NCBI GenBank assembly: GCA_008694505.1
Contig: VZDJ01000623.1
Coordinates: 6,595,624-6,659,623, forward strand
Source of the DNA: Cyanoderma ruficeps
Lineage: Eukaryota; Chordata; Aves; Passeriformes; Timaliidae
DNA: 64,000 nucleotides
Reading direction: 5' to 3'
A model generated the notes under the pieces. It was not told where the DNA came from, did no database searches, and was given only the letters and a program-made list of their open reading frames with translations. The position numbers were made by a program, and so were the translations under genes. This document shows, piece after piece, positions 34,276 to 47,600 of this stretch. Position 1 is the first letter of the stretch, and the number at the start of each line of letters is the position of its first letter.

Positions 34276-36653
34276 AACTATAGTTGTTGGTGGAGCATTT
34301 TTCTCCATTTCAAATATTACTGTCTGATCAAGAGGGCTTCTGAAGAAGCCTTTCTTGATTAGAAAGGTGAAAAAAAAAGTGAGGAAAGAACATATTTTGC
34401 ACAAATTGCCAGAAGTTCTGCAATCCACCACTTCTACATCTGGAGGAGTCTCTGGAAAGAACTCTCAATGCCTCTTTGGAAAAATCAAGAACTGATGTGC
34501 AGGACACAGTTTTCTTCATTGTCTAGTGTCATTTCCAGTTCAAATGGGACCCTGTGCAGGCCATAACTTCTTTTCCAGGGGAATGTCAGTCCCACAGGTC
34601 CAGTGGCATTGCATTTTCTATGGTGCTATGAGGTGCTGGCAGTAAATCCCCCTGAACAGCTCTTCATGCTGATTGTTGATTTCTTTCTCAGTAATGCCAC
34701 ATGACATATCTGGAAGTAGTACTTGTTCCATATTTGAAAGATAGAGATATTACTTTACAGATTTTTTTTATGTTCAGATCCCTGAGTTTTTTATTTCACT
34801 GATTGTAAAAGGAAGACAAATTGTAATCCCTTTGATTTGTGCTCGATCGTGGTCAAAGTAATTTTAGAAAACCAGCAATGGTACAAAATTCTAAAAATTT
34901 CAGTTCAAGCTATGAACCAGCCAAAATCATTTTCCGCTGTTATGATGCATGGAAGCTGCTCACAAACAAATCTGGATTCACACTTTGAGAGGTACTCACT
35001 GATCTTTTTCCATTTGAGCTCCTGTCATGTGTTTCATGTCACGTGTCTGGCAAGACTGCCAACTTTACATTGTTGTACACTGCTATTTGCATCATACAAG
35101 GAAATTGCTGAGGAAATAGTTAAAAGGGTAAATGTCTTTCTTATGCCAAGTAGTTAATACATTAAGCTGTTGATTTATGCTGTGAATGCTGTATGTTTAT
35201 GTCTCAATATGTTTTAAGTTACTGTGCTTTCTTTTTTTTTTTTTTCTTTTACTTTTAATCCTCTTTTCTTTGAGTCTGTTATATAATCGTAGATTTAATT
35301 TACCAGTTGTACTGCCTGGCCTTAAAAATTTACCACACAAGAAAAGAAACCCTGTGAAGAGTCAGAGTACTGATATAAAACAATTTTCCCTGAAATCCCC
35401 TGTACGTAGAACATGATTAATTTCACAGCTGTGCATCAGACCTGGCCTTCCTTAGTATAACCAATCTATAAACAATGCATGTACATATTTATACATAATG
35501 AAACAAAGGAAAGAGCACAGAGTTTACTTGGCCAAGAACAAGTATTGCATCAGTCTAATATCTAAAAGTCCCCAAAGACAGGATGAATCTTACAGCTTTG
35601 TAACATAATAATTTGATGCTCTAATAGTTTTTTTGTATTGATGTTTTAATAAATACCAGGCAGATGTTTAATTCATATGTAGTCCATAGTACTGAAATCA
35701 TGTGTCTTTGTAATATAACTATCACCAGGATACAGTAGAACACTGTTTTTTAATTAGGAAACATTGGGTTCAAACAATGTGCTATTTCACAATATAATGT
35801 CTAGAATAAGAACAAAAGTTATTTAGTTATTTCAATCCGTTCTCTATTTTACTGAGAGAAGTGATAAGAATGGGAGTACACTTGTGACATATATTTAAGA
35901 AGAAAGGCTGTGGAAGAAAAACTTCTAAGAAAACTTTCAGAAGAAGTTTTTGTAAAGACTTCTGAATAAAAATAAATATTTGCTGTCTAAAACTATGGAA
36001 AATGCCTAGGAACTGCAGTATGTAAACTCTGAAATTTTGGCTTGTTCCCACCTTAGTTACTTTAAACTCTATTTAAATTGGTAACAGGACCTAATGAGAG
36101 AATAATTATCATTAATTGAGTTAATTAAGTTCAGACTTGAAAAAATTAGTTTGATGCTAAGTTGAGTTCCTAGCTAAAATATGCAGACATGATATTAGTT
36201 CTATAAAGTAAAACTCTATTGCTTTTTAACTGATGATTACTACAAGCTTGATACTTTGATTTTCAGTCTTCAAATGCTGCAGGTGCCACATGTTTCCCTG
36301 CTGAGTTTCACAGGCCTGTCTCTGCCTCTGCCAGGAAACCTGACACCTGCCCTATGTTTAAATTCTACTGGTTTTGGAAAGACCTACAGCAACATCCATT
36401 CCATCTACTGATTCTTAGGGTATGGATGTTTAAAAGTGAAACCTGCATTGTACAATGCCATCAGTTGTAAAGAGAATTAGTAAACTGGCAGAAATAGAAG
36501 TGGGTAGTCCATAGTGATCCAACAAGCAAGTGACAGTGCCAGGAAGGGCACCCACGTGACCACTATCCCCAGCAAGTCTTGTTGGCTGCAACAAGTCATC
36601 TTGCAAAGACTTTGTTTATTTCATGTGTCTTCAATTTCTGTGCTACATAAGGT

Positions 36654-36674
36654 AATTCTGTAAATTACAGAATT
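36654..36674. repeat. Short perfect inverted repeat
   Basis: Ten-base arms AATTCTGTAA and TTACAGAATT flank a single A. It is too short and AT-rich to assign a role. Confidence 0.6.
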
Positions 36675-36977
36675 TATGTTTAGCATGGAATTTCATATTT
36701 TTGTTTGCAAAAAATATGCAATATTTCCCCATTCCCCAGTTAGTTTATGTACTATCTTGGTATATTAGTGTCTGGTTAATACAGAAATTTGTGGATTTAA
36801 TGAAACCCATGACTATCACTTGTTTGCATTATCACAGAAAAAAAAGATGAAACTAAAAATTACTTTTTGTCCCCTTGGTATACTTTGGTTATCAGTTCAG
36901 AAGATCTTGAGTTGTTCATGATAAGTCTGAACTTTTGTTCAGAGGGAAAAAAAAAAAGTGATTCACTGACTGAGTCA

Positions 36978-37035
36978 GAGCTCCCTTTCCTTTCTCCTTT
37001 TCCTCTCTCCCTCCCCATCACTCTCCTTCTCTCAT
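36978..37035 (+). repeat. Polypyrimidine tract
   Basis: Nearly unbroken C/T words (CCCTTTCC, CTCTCCCTCC) over about 55 bases. No AG acceptor with a following open frame makes it look like a splice site. Confidence 0.6.
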
Positions 37036-40000
37036 GCACCTCTGGCCCTCCTAAATTATTTCTTTTCTTTTGGAAGTTTAAAATAAATGATAGCAGCAAG
37101 CTACTTGGCCGCTATGCCTTGGTCCTCTTTTCTTGGTAACTGAATTAATCCTGTTTTCAGCTGTTCCGAGGAAGTCTGAGACATGCATGTGTTGGTGAGT
37201 GCTGTCTGGACCAGTCACTCTGCGCCTGTGAGTTATAGTCTGGAAAAGCACAGCCAGCCTGAGGCTAAGTTGTTTCTCTCTGCTGAAGGAAGTGTAACAC
37301 CAGCCCTGGCACTCTCTGGCCGTGGAATAACTGACTGCAATCATTAATATGATATTAATACAAGTGCGTTTTTTGGTGACAATGTTGTACGTAAAAACGA
37401 GTAGTAATCTGCTGACCTCGTTTGGGAGCAGGCCTGATAGCTTTTCAACAAGGGCTGAAGGGAAAATTCCCACCTCTAGGCAAGTATTTAAAGTTTATTC
37501 ACACTCTATTGCACCTTGTTCTTTGAATGGCTTTGGTGGTTTTATGGTTATCTAATATGAACAAAGAGAGAGAATTTGATCCTAAGCAAGCATGTGCATG
37601 TGCAAGAGAGAGGGAAAGACAGAGAATATTTTTTCTGAAACTGGAGCTTTAAACGATTATGTTTCAAGCATTCCTATCTACAGTGGAAATCCTTTCCCCA
37701 CAGTCAATCCAAAGCCTATTCAAGTCAATGGCTTTTGGATCTTTGTCATCCGCAGCTATGGCAGACAAACAAAACAAACTGCTATCAACTGTAATATGAC
37801 CTAAGTGTTTGCAGCTCCTTAGTAAAAAAGTCTGGCTTTGGGTGATTTCAAGGAGCATACTGAAGTGTTTGTTTCAAGTATGTTCTGTTTCTAAGCAATT
37901 TCATATGAAGGAAGCAGGAGAAAATATAAGTTCCCATTGAGTTGTTCTGAGCACCTCATGCAGGAAAAGGTTTGAATATAGTTTTGAAACCTTTTTTTCC
38001 TGTTCTCCTGACAATAATAGGATCACTTAGCTGCACTTTGAAGGCAGAAAATTTCTATCTGTCCAAACAGAAAATGTAAATTATGCTTAACAACATCCAA
38101 AAGAAATAGTACATGTTGAGCTGGCCCAAATTGTTTTGTTTCCTTGAAACACTGCTAAGGACCTGGCCCAATGTATTTCATTTTGTCCAAGTGCTTTAGA
38201 TCTGTGGCAACAAGGTCCTGAATATGTCACTGATCTTGTTTATGAAAGTGTAGATATTCTGAGAATGAATAAAAAAACCTTGTCTTGGAGACATCAGCAC
38301 ACCAGCTTCAGTTTGTTCTCTTTCTGCTGCAAATTCCCAGTGCATGTCTTCACTTTTACTGACAAGAGCTAGGTAGTCAACTCACTTTTGGAATTTAACT
38401 TTTTTAGCTGAACAAGAGGAAAAAAAAGAGGACATGAACATTCGAACTTTGTCTTTTGTAGTCATAAAGCGCCTAATGAATTTGCAAGGAAAGAAGTTTA
38501 CTCGGTTTGTAAACTGAGTCTTTATTAATTTTCTGACTGCAATAGCAGACAGAACAGTCCTGCATAAATCAAATTGGAAATATACTTTCTCGTGTGCCAT
38601 CCTATCAAAATTGGAAATTTTTGCTGAAAATTACAATCAAGACTGATGCCTTATGTTCCAAGAGAAGCTACAGAAAATGTGGAACATTAAAAAGGGATTA
38701 ACAATAAGGGGATTTAGAAGGCTCAGTAAGAAGAACATGACCAAAACCTTTGGTAAGCCTAACTATGGTGGCTGGAGATAATTTTTCCCTTACCACTTTG
38801 TTGGATGATCTGAAAAAGGGTGATAAAGTGTGTTTGCACCTCTGAGGCTAGAAGGGGCAGAATTGCACCAGTCACTCTCTTCTGAGGCTTAAGAATATTC
38901 ACTTCTATTGCCCCAGTCCCACTGCATAAAAAGGCAAGCAGAAAGATAAGGGGTTGATATCTTAAACTGATGCAGCTGTTTGCTCTGCTTTGGGAGTCTG
39001 TGCCTAAATGAGATATTCAGCAAAGAGACTCAAGAAATGCTACAGGGAAGAACTTCTAACAGTGAAGAGTAGTTCACTTGTTATGTTGCAAAGATGTCAT
39101 TAATTTTCTCTGCCTTTAGAAAGGTGCTCACTTGCTCCAGTCTCTTTGTTTATCTTGTCTTCTAAGGTTACAGTTGAACTTGTATTTATCACTAACTTGT
39201 TGAATCTTGGTAAGATCAAACCGGTTGCCACAGAAGTAAGCCAAGCTTATGATCCTATTGTTGTTGGCTGTAAAAAAATCTTATCAAGCTGCTGGAAATC
39301 TGCAAGAATTTATCACTGGCTTGAGTGAGTTCCCAATTTTCTTTCAACTCAATCATTTAAGCACATTTCTGATTAGCATTTCATTGGAAAGAGCTAGATT
39401 TGAAATCAGTGTTCATTCCATGGATGTAGCTTCCAAAATAGTTTCTTTCACAAAAGACATTCCAGAAGCATGATCAAATAGAACATGTTCCTGTTCCACC
39501 ACAATGTACTTCAATAAAGGAAACTTTTTATATCTATTGAAACAGAACTGACCGCAGAAGTAGACAAAAATCCTTTTATGAACCGTAGTTCTATAAACCC
39601 TTGACTTAATGAATTTTCACTTTCTTAAAACACAGGACTACAAGATAGGTTAAAACAACGGTTTATAATTAAAAACTAATCCAGAATAACCTGTGGTAGA
39701 GTATGTCACTAATGCTTAATTCAAAAAACCAGCATGTAACTCTGTGAAAGAGAGAAAAGGGAAAACTTACCTTCAATTTGTGCCCCAAAAGTCTTCCTTT
39801 CATCAATACAGTGGTCTTAAGCCTTATTCTGTTTAATTACATCCCACAGAATTTACACTCGTAAACATGAACAGTCAAAATATCAGGCATGTATGCGAAA
39901 ATCTTGAAAATACTATTTTAAAGGAAAATCATGTTTCATATCTTGAGGAAAGCACACAAATTACATAAGCATGTTTATCTATGCTATTTTTTTTTTTAAG

Positions 40001-41710
40001 TGCTAGTGTCATTACAAATAACAACACATCCACTTCTGAAACTGGATTAAAAAGACATGAATTAATGACTTGAAAGATTTATTCCTTCATGGGCAAAGAA
40101 AACAATTCACAATAAATATTTTCTAGCATGCTGGAAGTTCCAAATATAACTGATTTATTTGAATTTATTGAAGGAACGTGTGACTGGTGATGCTTTTTCT
40201 CCCAAACCCTTTTCTCTGTAACTGGTGAAATATGAATGACAAGGGTTTTCTGAGAGAAAAAAAAACCCTGCCTGCCTTTTGTCACCCTACCTGCCTTTGT
40301 CAGAGACATATATCACATTCTTTCAAGAAATGTTCAATGGAGTCTCTTAGGACAGGGCCCTGAGAATGTTCCTAGGCAAGCATCTTGTCATGCTTTAAGT
40401 CAGTCACAGGACAATATTATATTAAAATTTAGGAGCAGGTACCTCTGGGTTTCCCTTGGCATACAAACACTGGCAAGGAGTGTGATACTGAAGATGAGTA
40501 AGGAACAGAAGTGAAAACCTGCTCATTAGCTTTGACTCAGGGTCAATTCTGCAGTGGCTATAACTCATTAATGATGTATTAGCATACAATCAAAGTGTTA
40601 AAATATCCCACTCACTTTCTGCTACCACATCTCAAACCTAAGCCAGAGGGACCTTTTCCCTGCACAGGAAAAACTTCAGGCTCCATGAGCAGCCAGATTT
40701 TGACTTGTCTTTGAGAATGATCAGAAAATGTTGTCAATTAGTGCTCACTGTAATGAAACACATCCTCATCCACTGACATCAGAGTTGCAGAAAATCACTT
40801 AGAAACTGAGATAAATAAATTATTTTTCTGGATTACTTATTTATTTTAAGTAGCTTCATATTGTTTACATTATTGTATAGTTTAAGTTTATTTTTAGACT
40901 AGCCCATGTGTAAATGGAAAACCATGTCAATAATGCCCTATTCTAATTATTATCATGGATACAGTTCAGGACAGAATTTGATAAATAAAAATCAGTTAAA
41001 ACTAAATTGAATGGAAAAGAAGCCATTTGTTCACTCTTTTCAAGGTTTAGATAATGGTAAATTTGGATTGGAATAGAATAAAACCCCTCTTTTTAGAAAA
41101 TTCAAAATACAGTGAGATTGACTACCATTAATCAAAATTTTCCAGTGACTAAGGTTATAATTAAAGTTGTCATGTCAAAAACAGGCAGAAAAACCTTAGA
41201 ATTAGGCTTTGGCCAGTTGCAAAAATCTGTCCAGGTCAACTTTGAAAGGATTTCAAAAGCAAAAAATTGAAATAAGCACCAAAGTATTGAAAAATACTTT
41301 CTTCTTGGACTGAACTTCTGAAACATTTTTCAAAACATAGCTCTAGAGGAATTTGAAACAAGAGACAGACACAAACGTTTCTGCACTGCTCATATTTTAT
41401 TGTATTACCTATGAACAACTTAAAAAACAAGCCAAACTAAAACAGGTTTTAGTTTTGATTTACAGCCAAAAGATATATTAATGAGAATTATCCAGTTTTT
41501 ACTCAATCTAAAGGCTTTTCAGTACATCTGATGATATTGAAAATGGTGACAGATAAATGATGAAGGGAGTAATTTAACTCTTCAGTTTGCTTTATGTCTG
41601 AAAGAAAATTGCTGTATGCAATTAGTTATCCACTCTTTGAAGTATATGGAAACAGAGAGCAAGTGGAAATCTGTGGTAAGGGTGGAAAACCAAAATCAAA
41701 ACACAATATC

Positions 41711-42000
41711 CTCAGAATGACCGAGAATCACCGAATGGTTGAGTTTGGAAGAGACCTCTGAAGGTCAGTTTGTCCAACCTCCCACTTCAAGGAGAACCTT
41801 TAACAGTCGTTGCCCAGGGCCAGGAGATTTTGAACATCGCTCTATATACTTTTAAATATATATAAGAAGGAAGACTCCACAACTGCCCTGGGCAACCTCG
41901 GCCCGTGTTTAGACATCCACCCAGCAAAAAAGTGATTGCTGAAGTTCAGGCAACACATCCTACATTTCTGTTTGCCCCACTGTGCCCACTCATGTCACTT
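41711..42000 (-). mobile_element. CR1 LINE 3' end, minus strand, 5'-truncated
   Basis: The plus strand begins with the reverse complement of the CR1 3' tail (AGAATCACCGAATGG) and continues GTTTGGAAGAGACCTCTGAAGG, the bird CR1 signature. It then runs through CTCCACAACTGCCCTGGGCAACC and ends near a TGCCCACT...TGTCACT segment, the usual CR1 3' UTR order. The tail octamer (ATTCTNNG) is present about twice. An AT-rich insertion of about 20-25 bases sits at 41840-41865. Only the 3' UTR is present, so it has no coding capacity. Confidence 0.9.
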
Positions 42001-44060
42001 AGAATGAATCTATTCTTATAAGGAATTTATTCTTCTTTCCTCAATGTCTTGAATGCTGAACTGTAGATTTTGATAATGGTGACTAAGAAGTGCAAAATTT
42101 GTAGAATAGAGATTTTTTAAGGTTCAAAACCACCTCATCCTACCTGATAAAGTTCATAGTTATCTAGTTACAGAACTTAAGTAAATAAAGCTTGGGGGAG
42201 ACGGTTCCTTTGTAGTCTGTGAATGTAACTGAAAATAAATGAGCTGAAAGGAATCTAAGAAGATTAAAAGAAACAAGAGAGAGAGAGAGATGCAAATAAT
42301 ATTATCACCTGTCCATTTTCTCTTCCACAGTGTTTTACTTGGATGCTAGTAAGTCCAATATTTTCCATTCTTACATATAAATGATCAGATTTTTGTTTCT
42401 ACAGAAAAGTTTTTAGATTCATAAGGTTAAAGTTCATTTAGCATTTAAGAGACAAATGAGGTCAGCATTAGTACTGCAAACGTTTTTCATTATAGAAATT
42501 TAGTCACAGCCTGGTTCAGAAGTTGAAAATACCATAAGGAGAGCACAAGACACTAATCTCCTTCGTGACAGTGACAATTCCCAGAGCTTTTTAATACCAG
42601 TAAATGCTCTCACATATTTGAAAAAGACCAGCATTTCATATGGATAGAATCCAAAATATCATGGCTCTTGAAATTTTAAAAGCATATTTTTGGGTTTGTT
42701 CTTTTAAGTCTATTGGGAATCTTATATTTTGTATCCAAAATAGATTTCAGGTTGATTTTGGCAGGTGTTTATTGTTGCTGAAAATCAGCAGAATTAGAAC
42801 AATATGAGGAGGAGCTCTGGCTGAGGAACCACCCTAGAAAGTTGCTGAAATATCATCTCCTCTGATGAAATTTTAAATTTATCTCCTTTCTTCATCATGA
42901 TTTTTTGAAACCCAGATGTCTTCCACTGTTTCTGAAACAGTGTTATAAGCTGCTGTTCATCCTATATGTTTTCAATCCAGCTTTTCACGCTTCTTACGTC
43001 ACTTCTCACATGTTCATTTGAGTCTGGAAATCTTCTGCCAGCTCAGATCTTATTTTACTACAGTGTTTTTGTATGTTCAAAATAAATGAGATTTTTATCC
43101 TGGATTCTGTAGCATTTTAGTTTTTAGATCTGCGATCTTAAAACTTTGGCTCAATATTATCTTGATTTTGGATCAAGGATGAAATTACTATTTTTCAGCA
43201 CTTTCTCAATTTTAAATGTGGATTTCTTCAGTTCTGAGGATTACCTACTGCTTTAATAAAATAAAATCCAGTTAAGGACTTCAGTTACAAATTAAATTCA
43301 TACTACTGTTTTCATCTCCTCACCTGTTTTTGTACTTGACTACTACCGAGGCTCACACAGATTTCTCCAAAGAGAACATTGGCAATAATAATGTGAATAT
43401 GTTTGGGGTTTATGCTCACAAATATTTCAAAAAACACATTAATGGATGATAGCCTCTGGCTATTCCCACCACAAAACACACCCTAACTACAACCTTTGAT
43501 GAATACTCAGCTTTGAGCATGGAAATGATATAAAACAGCATCTCTGACTACAGACTACCTGGAAATTTCTCCAGTGTGAAAGAGCCTTAGTTGTCAAGCT
43601 GGGTTGTGCAACACAAGGACCTGCTATATTCATTACCAATTCTTGAAATTTCTCTTTCCATATAAACATTATTGATACATTTTATTTTCAGTCTCAGCAG
43701 TTCTGTTGGATTTTAACTAGACTACTTCTAAAAACCTACTCTTTGATTTCTGTATTTAGCATCTTCTCTTTACAAGCCACATTCTGAAAAGTATTTTTTA
43801 ATAAGATATTCTAAACCAATATTATAATTTTATTTTTAAAACAAGTAATGAATAAATAATGATAGGTTTTCTTTTATAAATGTCTGAAATTATTACAGTG
43901 ATGGCCTTCAGTGAGATCTTGCTTATTTTCCTTTCTTAAAAAAATGAGCAAAGCATGAAACAAACAGGCAAACAAACACCCCTAAAATATCCAACCACAT
44001 TTCTTTAGCCTGTTCATCAGTGTGAAAAAGCCTGTTGTAAATAAACTATGCGTAATAATT
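42001..44060. other. Anonymous AT-rich DNA, no gene seen
   Basis: A (GA)7-8 microsatellite lies at 42276-42290. No exon, RNA gene or further element is recognised. Confidence 0.55.
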
Positions 44061-44421
44061 TGTGCTAAAGAAATAAGACAATTACAGGCAGGAAGGGAGG
44101 CATGTCAGAGTCACAGGAAGGAGAGACACAGCTGAGAAGGAAAGATCTGAAGTTATCAGCAATTGAAAAGAGGGATTTTGGCTGAACCAACATGTTTGAT
44201 GGCTGGACCATCAGCTCCAGGACGATTTGACTCTCCAATGGACATTCCCCCTGTCGGCCGGAGAAACCCCACTCAGAACCTGTATATGATTTGCAGCCAA
44301 CAGTCATTATGATTCCTTCTTAAAGTCCACTCGGGAAGAAATCAGAATCCCAAAAGGGGCCCATGAATACCATCACCCCAACACGGAACAAAGGAGGACC
44401 CTGCCTCAGGAAAATAAAAAG

Positions 44422-44429
44422 CATAAAAA
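44422..44429 (+). promoter_or_regulatory. TATA-like box of the LTR
   Basis: CATAAAAA preceded by AAAATAAAAAG, roughly 200 bases before the poly(A) signal. Either A-rich word could serve. Confidence 0.4.
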
Positions 44430-44525
44430 CTGGACCCTGAAAACGGGATTTTGGGGCGAATGAAGGAGGACACGATGCGGACCGGTCCTACGTTCGCATC
44501 CCCAATTCGATCAAATTTGTTCTTT

Positions 44526-44573
44526 ATTGTGGCTTTGTTTTATTGTGGATTTGTTTTAGTGTGGCTTTGTCTT
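44526..44573 (+). repeat. 16-bp unit repeated three times inside the LTR
   Basis: ATTGTGGCTTTGTTTT, ATTGTGGATTTGTTTT and AGTGTGGCTTTGTCTT lie head to tail with no spacer, between the TATA-like box and the poly(A) signal. A looser fourth copy may follow at 44577-44593. Confidence 0.85.
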
Positions 44574-44621
44574 ACCTGTAGTTTTGTTGTTTTCCTATAT
44601 TTTTGCTCACAGTGACGAGAA

Positions 44622-44627
44622 AATAAA
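44622..44627 (+). promoter_or_regulatory. LTR polyadenylation signal
   Basis: AATAAA 22 bases before the LTR end, followed by a T-rich stretch. Confidence 0.6.
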
Positions 44628-44649
44628 TTTGATTTTTTTCTTAATTACA

Positions 44650-47600
44650 ATTTGGCTCACCATATTTATAACAAGCCCAAAGTCAACCCAATGCATCTAA
44701 AATTGAGAGAGGATTCAAATATGTCTTTTACAAACTAATGATATTTCTGAATAATGTGAATGTAAACCGAACTTTTCCATGCAAGCAGGTGGGTTAGCAT
44801 TGAACTTCAAAGTACATTTGGTAGGAAAAAATGTGACAAAATTAGAAGCGTCTGTACAAGGACGATAAAATGTATAAAATTAAACTTTTAATAAACCTTG
44901 TGTTGCCTACGTTATAGACAGCAAAGCTGCAGTGACACAGTCAGTAGTGAGTACGGCAAGCAAAGAGCAGATCCTATAGCATGCTATAAGGCAAAGAAAC
45001 AATGAAAGCTAATGTTACTGTGCCTACTCTCACCACCACTGTTCAGCCAGCGCCTTGAAAAAAATTTGGTCTAGTCACATAAATTTGCAGTAGCTTGAAT
45101 CTGTTTAGGTGGAGTGCAAAAGGAACTGAGGATCTGGAAATCACCCCTGCCAAGAGGAGAGTCAGAGCACATGCCATTTGCATAACCCCTCACTTCACAG
45201 CTGCTTTTCAAAACACCGGCTGGCTCCCTCTCCCGCAGGCTGTGCTGAGAGCCAGGGGTACTGGATAAGTTTGAACAAGTGCCCTGGACGCTCTCCTTAG
45301 GTATTAAGCCAACCTTCTGTAGCAGCCAATGTGGATTTGGCTTGGAGAATATTTCAAGGGTGCAGAAAACAAGTATGCTATGCAAACCCTTCCTATAGGC
45401 GCTCTCTGTTTTATTTGCACAATTCACATTGTCTTTGGCATTTGGTAAATGTGTTTTTTTCATGCGTTCTTTCAGCTAACTCTTTCACTGCTGAGTCCAG
45501 GGTGTCTAGCTAGGCAGGCAGAGGGTTTATTTAATAATGTGAAATGAATGAACACCTTGTATGAAGTAGCACTTGACCCAGTGGACCAGAATAACAGCAT
45601 GCCGGGTGTCCAAGGGCAAAAAAAGCCAGTCTCAGCTATGGAGTAGAGGCTAGGTAGGAAAAGAAAAAAGGCTACCAACACATGGCAAATCACAGGAGAA
45701 AACTATGACAAAGTATTCAAGCATGATAGTCAGTAGGAAAATTTCTATAGCAATTATTATCTAAAGGATAATTGTGAAAAAAAATAGAAATAAGATGAGC
45801 TTTCAGAGTGAATTCACTTTTATGTAACCAGAAGAGGTTATACAAAGAACCATTTCCTAATGTGCAACTGTAGACAACTGGAAAGTCCATTCTAGCTCCA
45901 CATTCTTGTATTGTTCTTGACTTTGTGTTCTGAGAGACATTAAGGTGAAATAATTCCAGTGAAAGGCTATACCTCAGGAATGACTACAAATTAGGACAAC
46001 ACCAGCTTTTGACCTCAGACTCTTAAGTGGCTCTTGATACATTTTAAAAAACATATGGCCTTTGTCAGGCAATTATATGTAACTATGCATGAGTGATTGC
46101 TAATTTTTCTGCTTGAAGTTAATTAAATTCAATGCCTTTAATTAAAAAAGATCATTTTCATTGAAATCAACTATGGTTATCTTTTGTCTAAGAACTATAG
46201 TTAGTCAGTGCTGACAATTTAATGTAATGCATACTCATATGTAAATAAAATCAGACATTTTGAAAAATTGGGAAAACTTTATTCCGCACAAGTGACTTGT
46301 CTTATTTTTATTTTATGGCCTAAACACATAAGTGTTAATTTCTGAAAAGTGTACTATTTCAGTATCTGTCTGTACAGTTCTTGCAAGAGATACATATCCT
46401 GAAGAAACTCTTGAAATAAATTGTAAAACCTTCTGAAAAAAAATGTCCTACATAATCAACAGAGGTGCACCTCTATTTTATGAATTCTCATTGAAAATTC
46501 CCGGGAAAATTGCTAAACTGATGTGATATGAACCTTCTCTAGAAGGGACTTCTTGACATGTGGCACCTTATGTAGCCTAGGAATGGCCTAGGAATGACCT
46601 TCTCCCACCATTTTCCCTGAGGAAAACTAATGATAAACAGAAGTCCTTCTAAATGCTTGAGGAAAACAGTGTTTCAAGAGATAAAGAGTACTTTGAATAT
46701 ACATTCTTGGCTAATTATATATGTAATTAGATGAATTAAAATGTCAATTACTTTAACTATTCTTCTGAAAAATAAACATTTTTCATTTACATTTTCTTTT
46801 CTTTAAAGATGCTGCATTTGCAAAAATTTCTGTTTGATTGCAACTCTTGGAATTCAGTAGGACTTCAGTAGGCACAGAAACTGTCCTACAGAAGTCTCTG
46901 TACAGTCAACACCTGGAAAATTCTGCCAGCATTCCTGGCTGGTATTAGTGTTCTCCTAACATCAAAACAGGAAAATAACCCTGACCCAGGAGCGTTTTCT
47001 TTTTGTTGTTATGTGTTCCCATCATTCTTCCCCTGACCCAGTCCATCAGGGCTGAGTTGCAAAGCTCGCAGTGCTCTTGTGAAATTGCTTTGGCTCACAG
47101 CAGGAGGATGGTTGATATGTCTAAGTCTAAAGATATGTTCCTGAAATGTTATTGAAAGAAATCTCAAGTATCCACATTGGATTTTTTCCTATGGATTCCT
47201 GAGGGAAAAGAGACTGTAAAATGAAGAGACTTACATTCTCTTGCATGTGTCACTGCCTTCAAAGATTAATTTGTCTTCCCTACATTAGCTTGACCAGATA
47301 CCTAAGAGACTGTTGATGTTATTTGGCATCTTCCTTCTCCATGGGCCTAAATTTTCAGTGTGCAAAAGATCACATATATTTGTGAAGGAGCTCAGCAACT
47401 GCAGAAGCATGTTGATTGTATATAGAGTTCTAAATATCTAGTTCTGTCAAAGTCTACATGAATCGCACACATTTTCTTTTAAATTATATATATATATTTT
47501 AAATATAAAAATAAACCTCTTTAAAAACTTAGACCCATTGCTATTTGGAGGCGTTTTTGTACTGATGCACAAAGTCCACTTATTGTGTGTTTATGTAATG

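Larger units (their letters stand above)
34276..41710. other. Anonymous AT-rich DNA, no gene seen
   Basis: Seven kilobases without an identified exon or element. Small items: T-rich sequence at 35229-35262, a near-perfect hairpin at 36654-36674, a C/T-rich tract at about 36978-37035 and a T run at 39985-39998. The 131-codon frame at 37078-37473 (-) was checked and shows no motif. Confidence 0.5.
44061..44649 (+). mobile_element. LTR of an endogenous retrovirus, about 590 bp
   Basis: The block runs from TGTGCTAAAG to ...TTACA. Its middle is CpG-bearing and G/C-richer than both sides. Plus-strand signals are in LTR order: TATA-like CATAAAAA at 44422-44429, a transcribed part with CGATGCGGACCGG, and AATAAA at 44622-44627 close to the end. 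AATT occurs just outside the left end and overlaps the right end, so a 4-bp duplication (class I type) is possible but not clean. TTTGGCTCACC after the end faintly resembles a primer-binding site, but no internal sequence follows, so a solo LTR is likelier. Ends may be off by some bases, chiefly on the left. Confidence 0.7.

Noticed and set aside
36978..37035. Polypyrimidine tract as a splice acceptor
   Set aside because: No AG followed by a coding frame, and no donor partner seen nearby.
44891..44896. AATAAA in TTTTAATAAACC as another gene end
   Set aside because: Isolated hexamer in AT-rich DNA without coding sequence or paired signals.
45071..45463. 130-codon minus-strand frame
   Set aside because: No recognisable domain, and the opposite strand is also open in part. 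Treated as chance.
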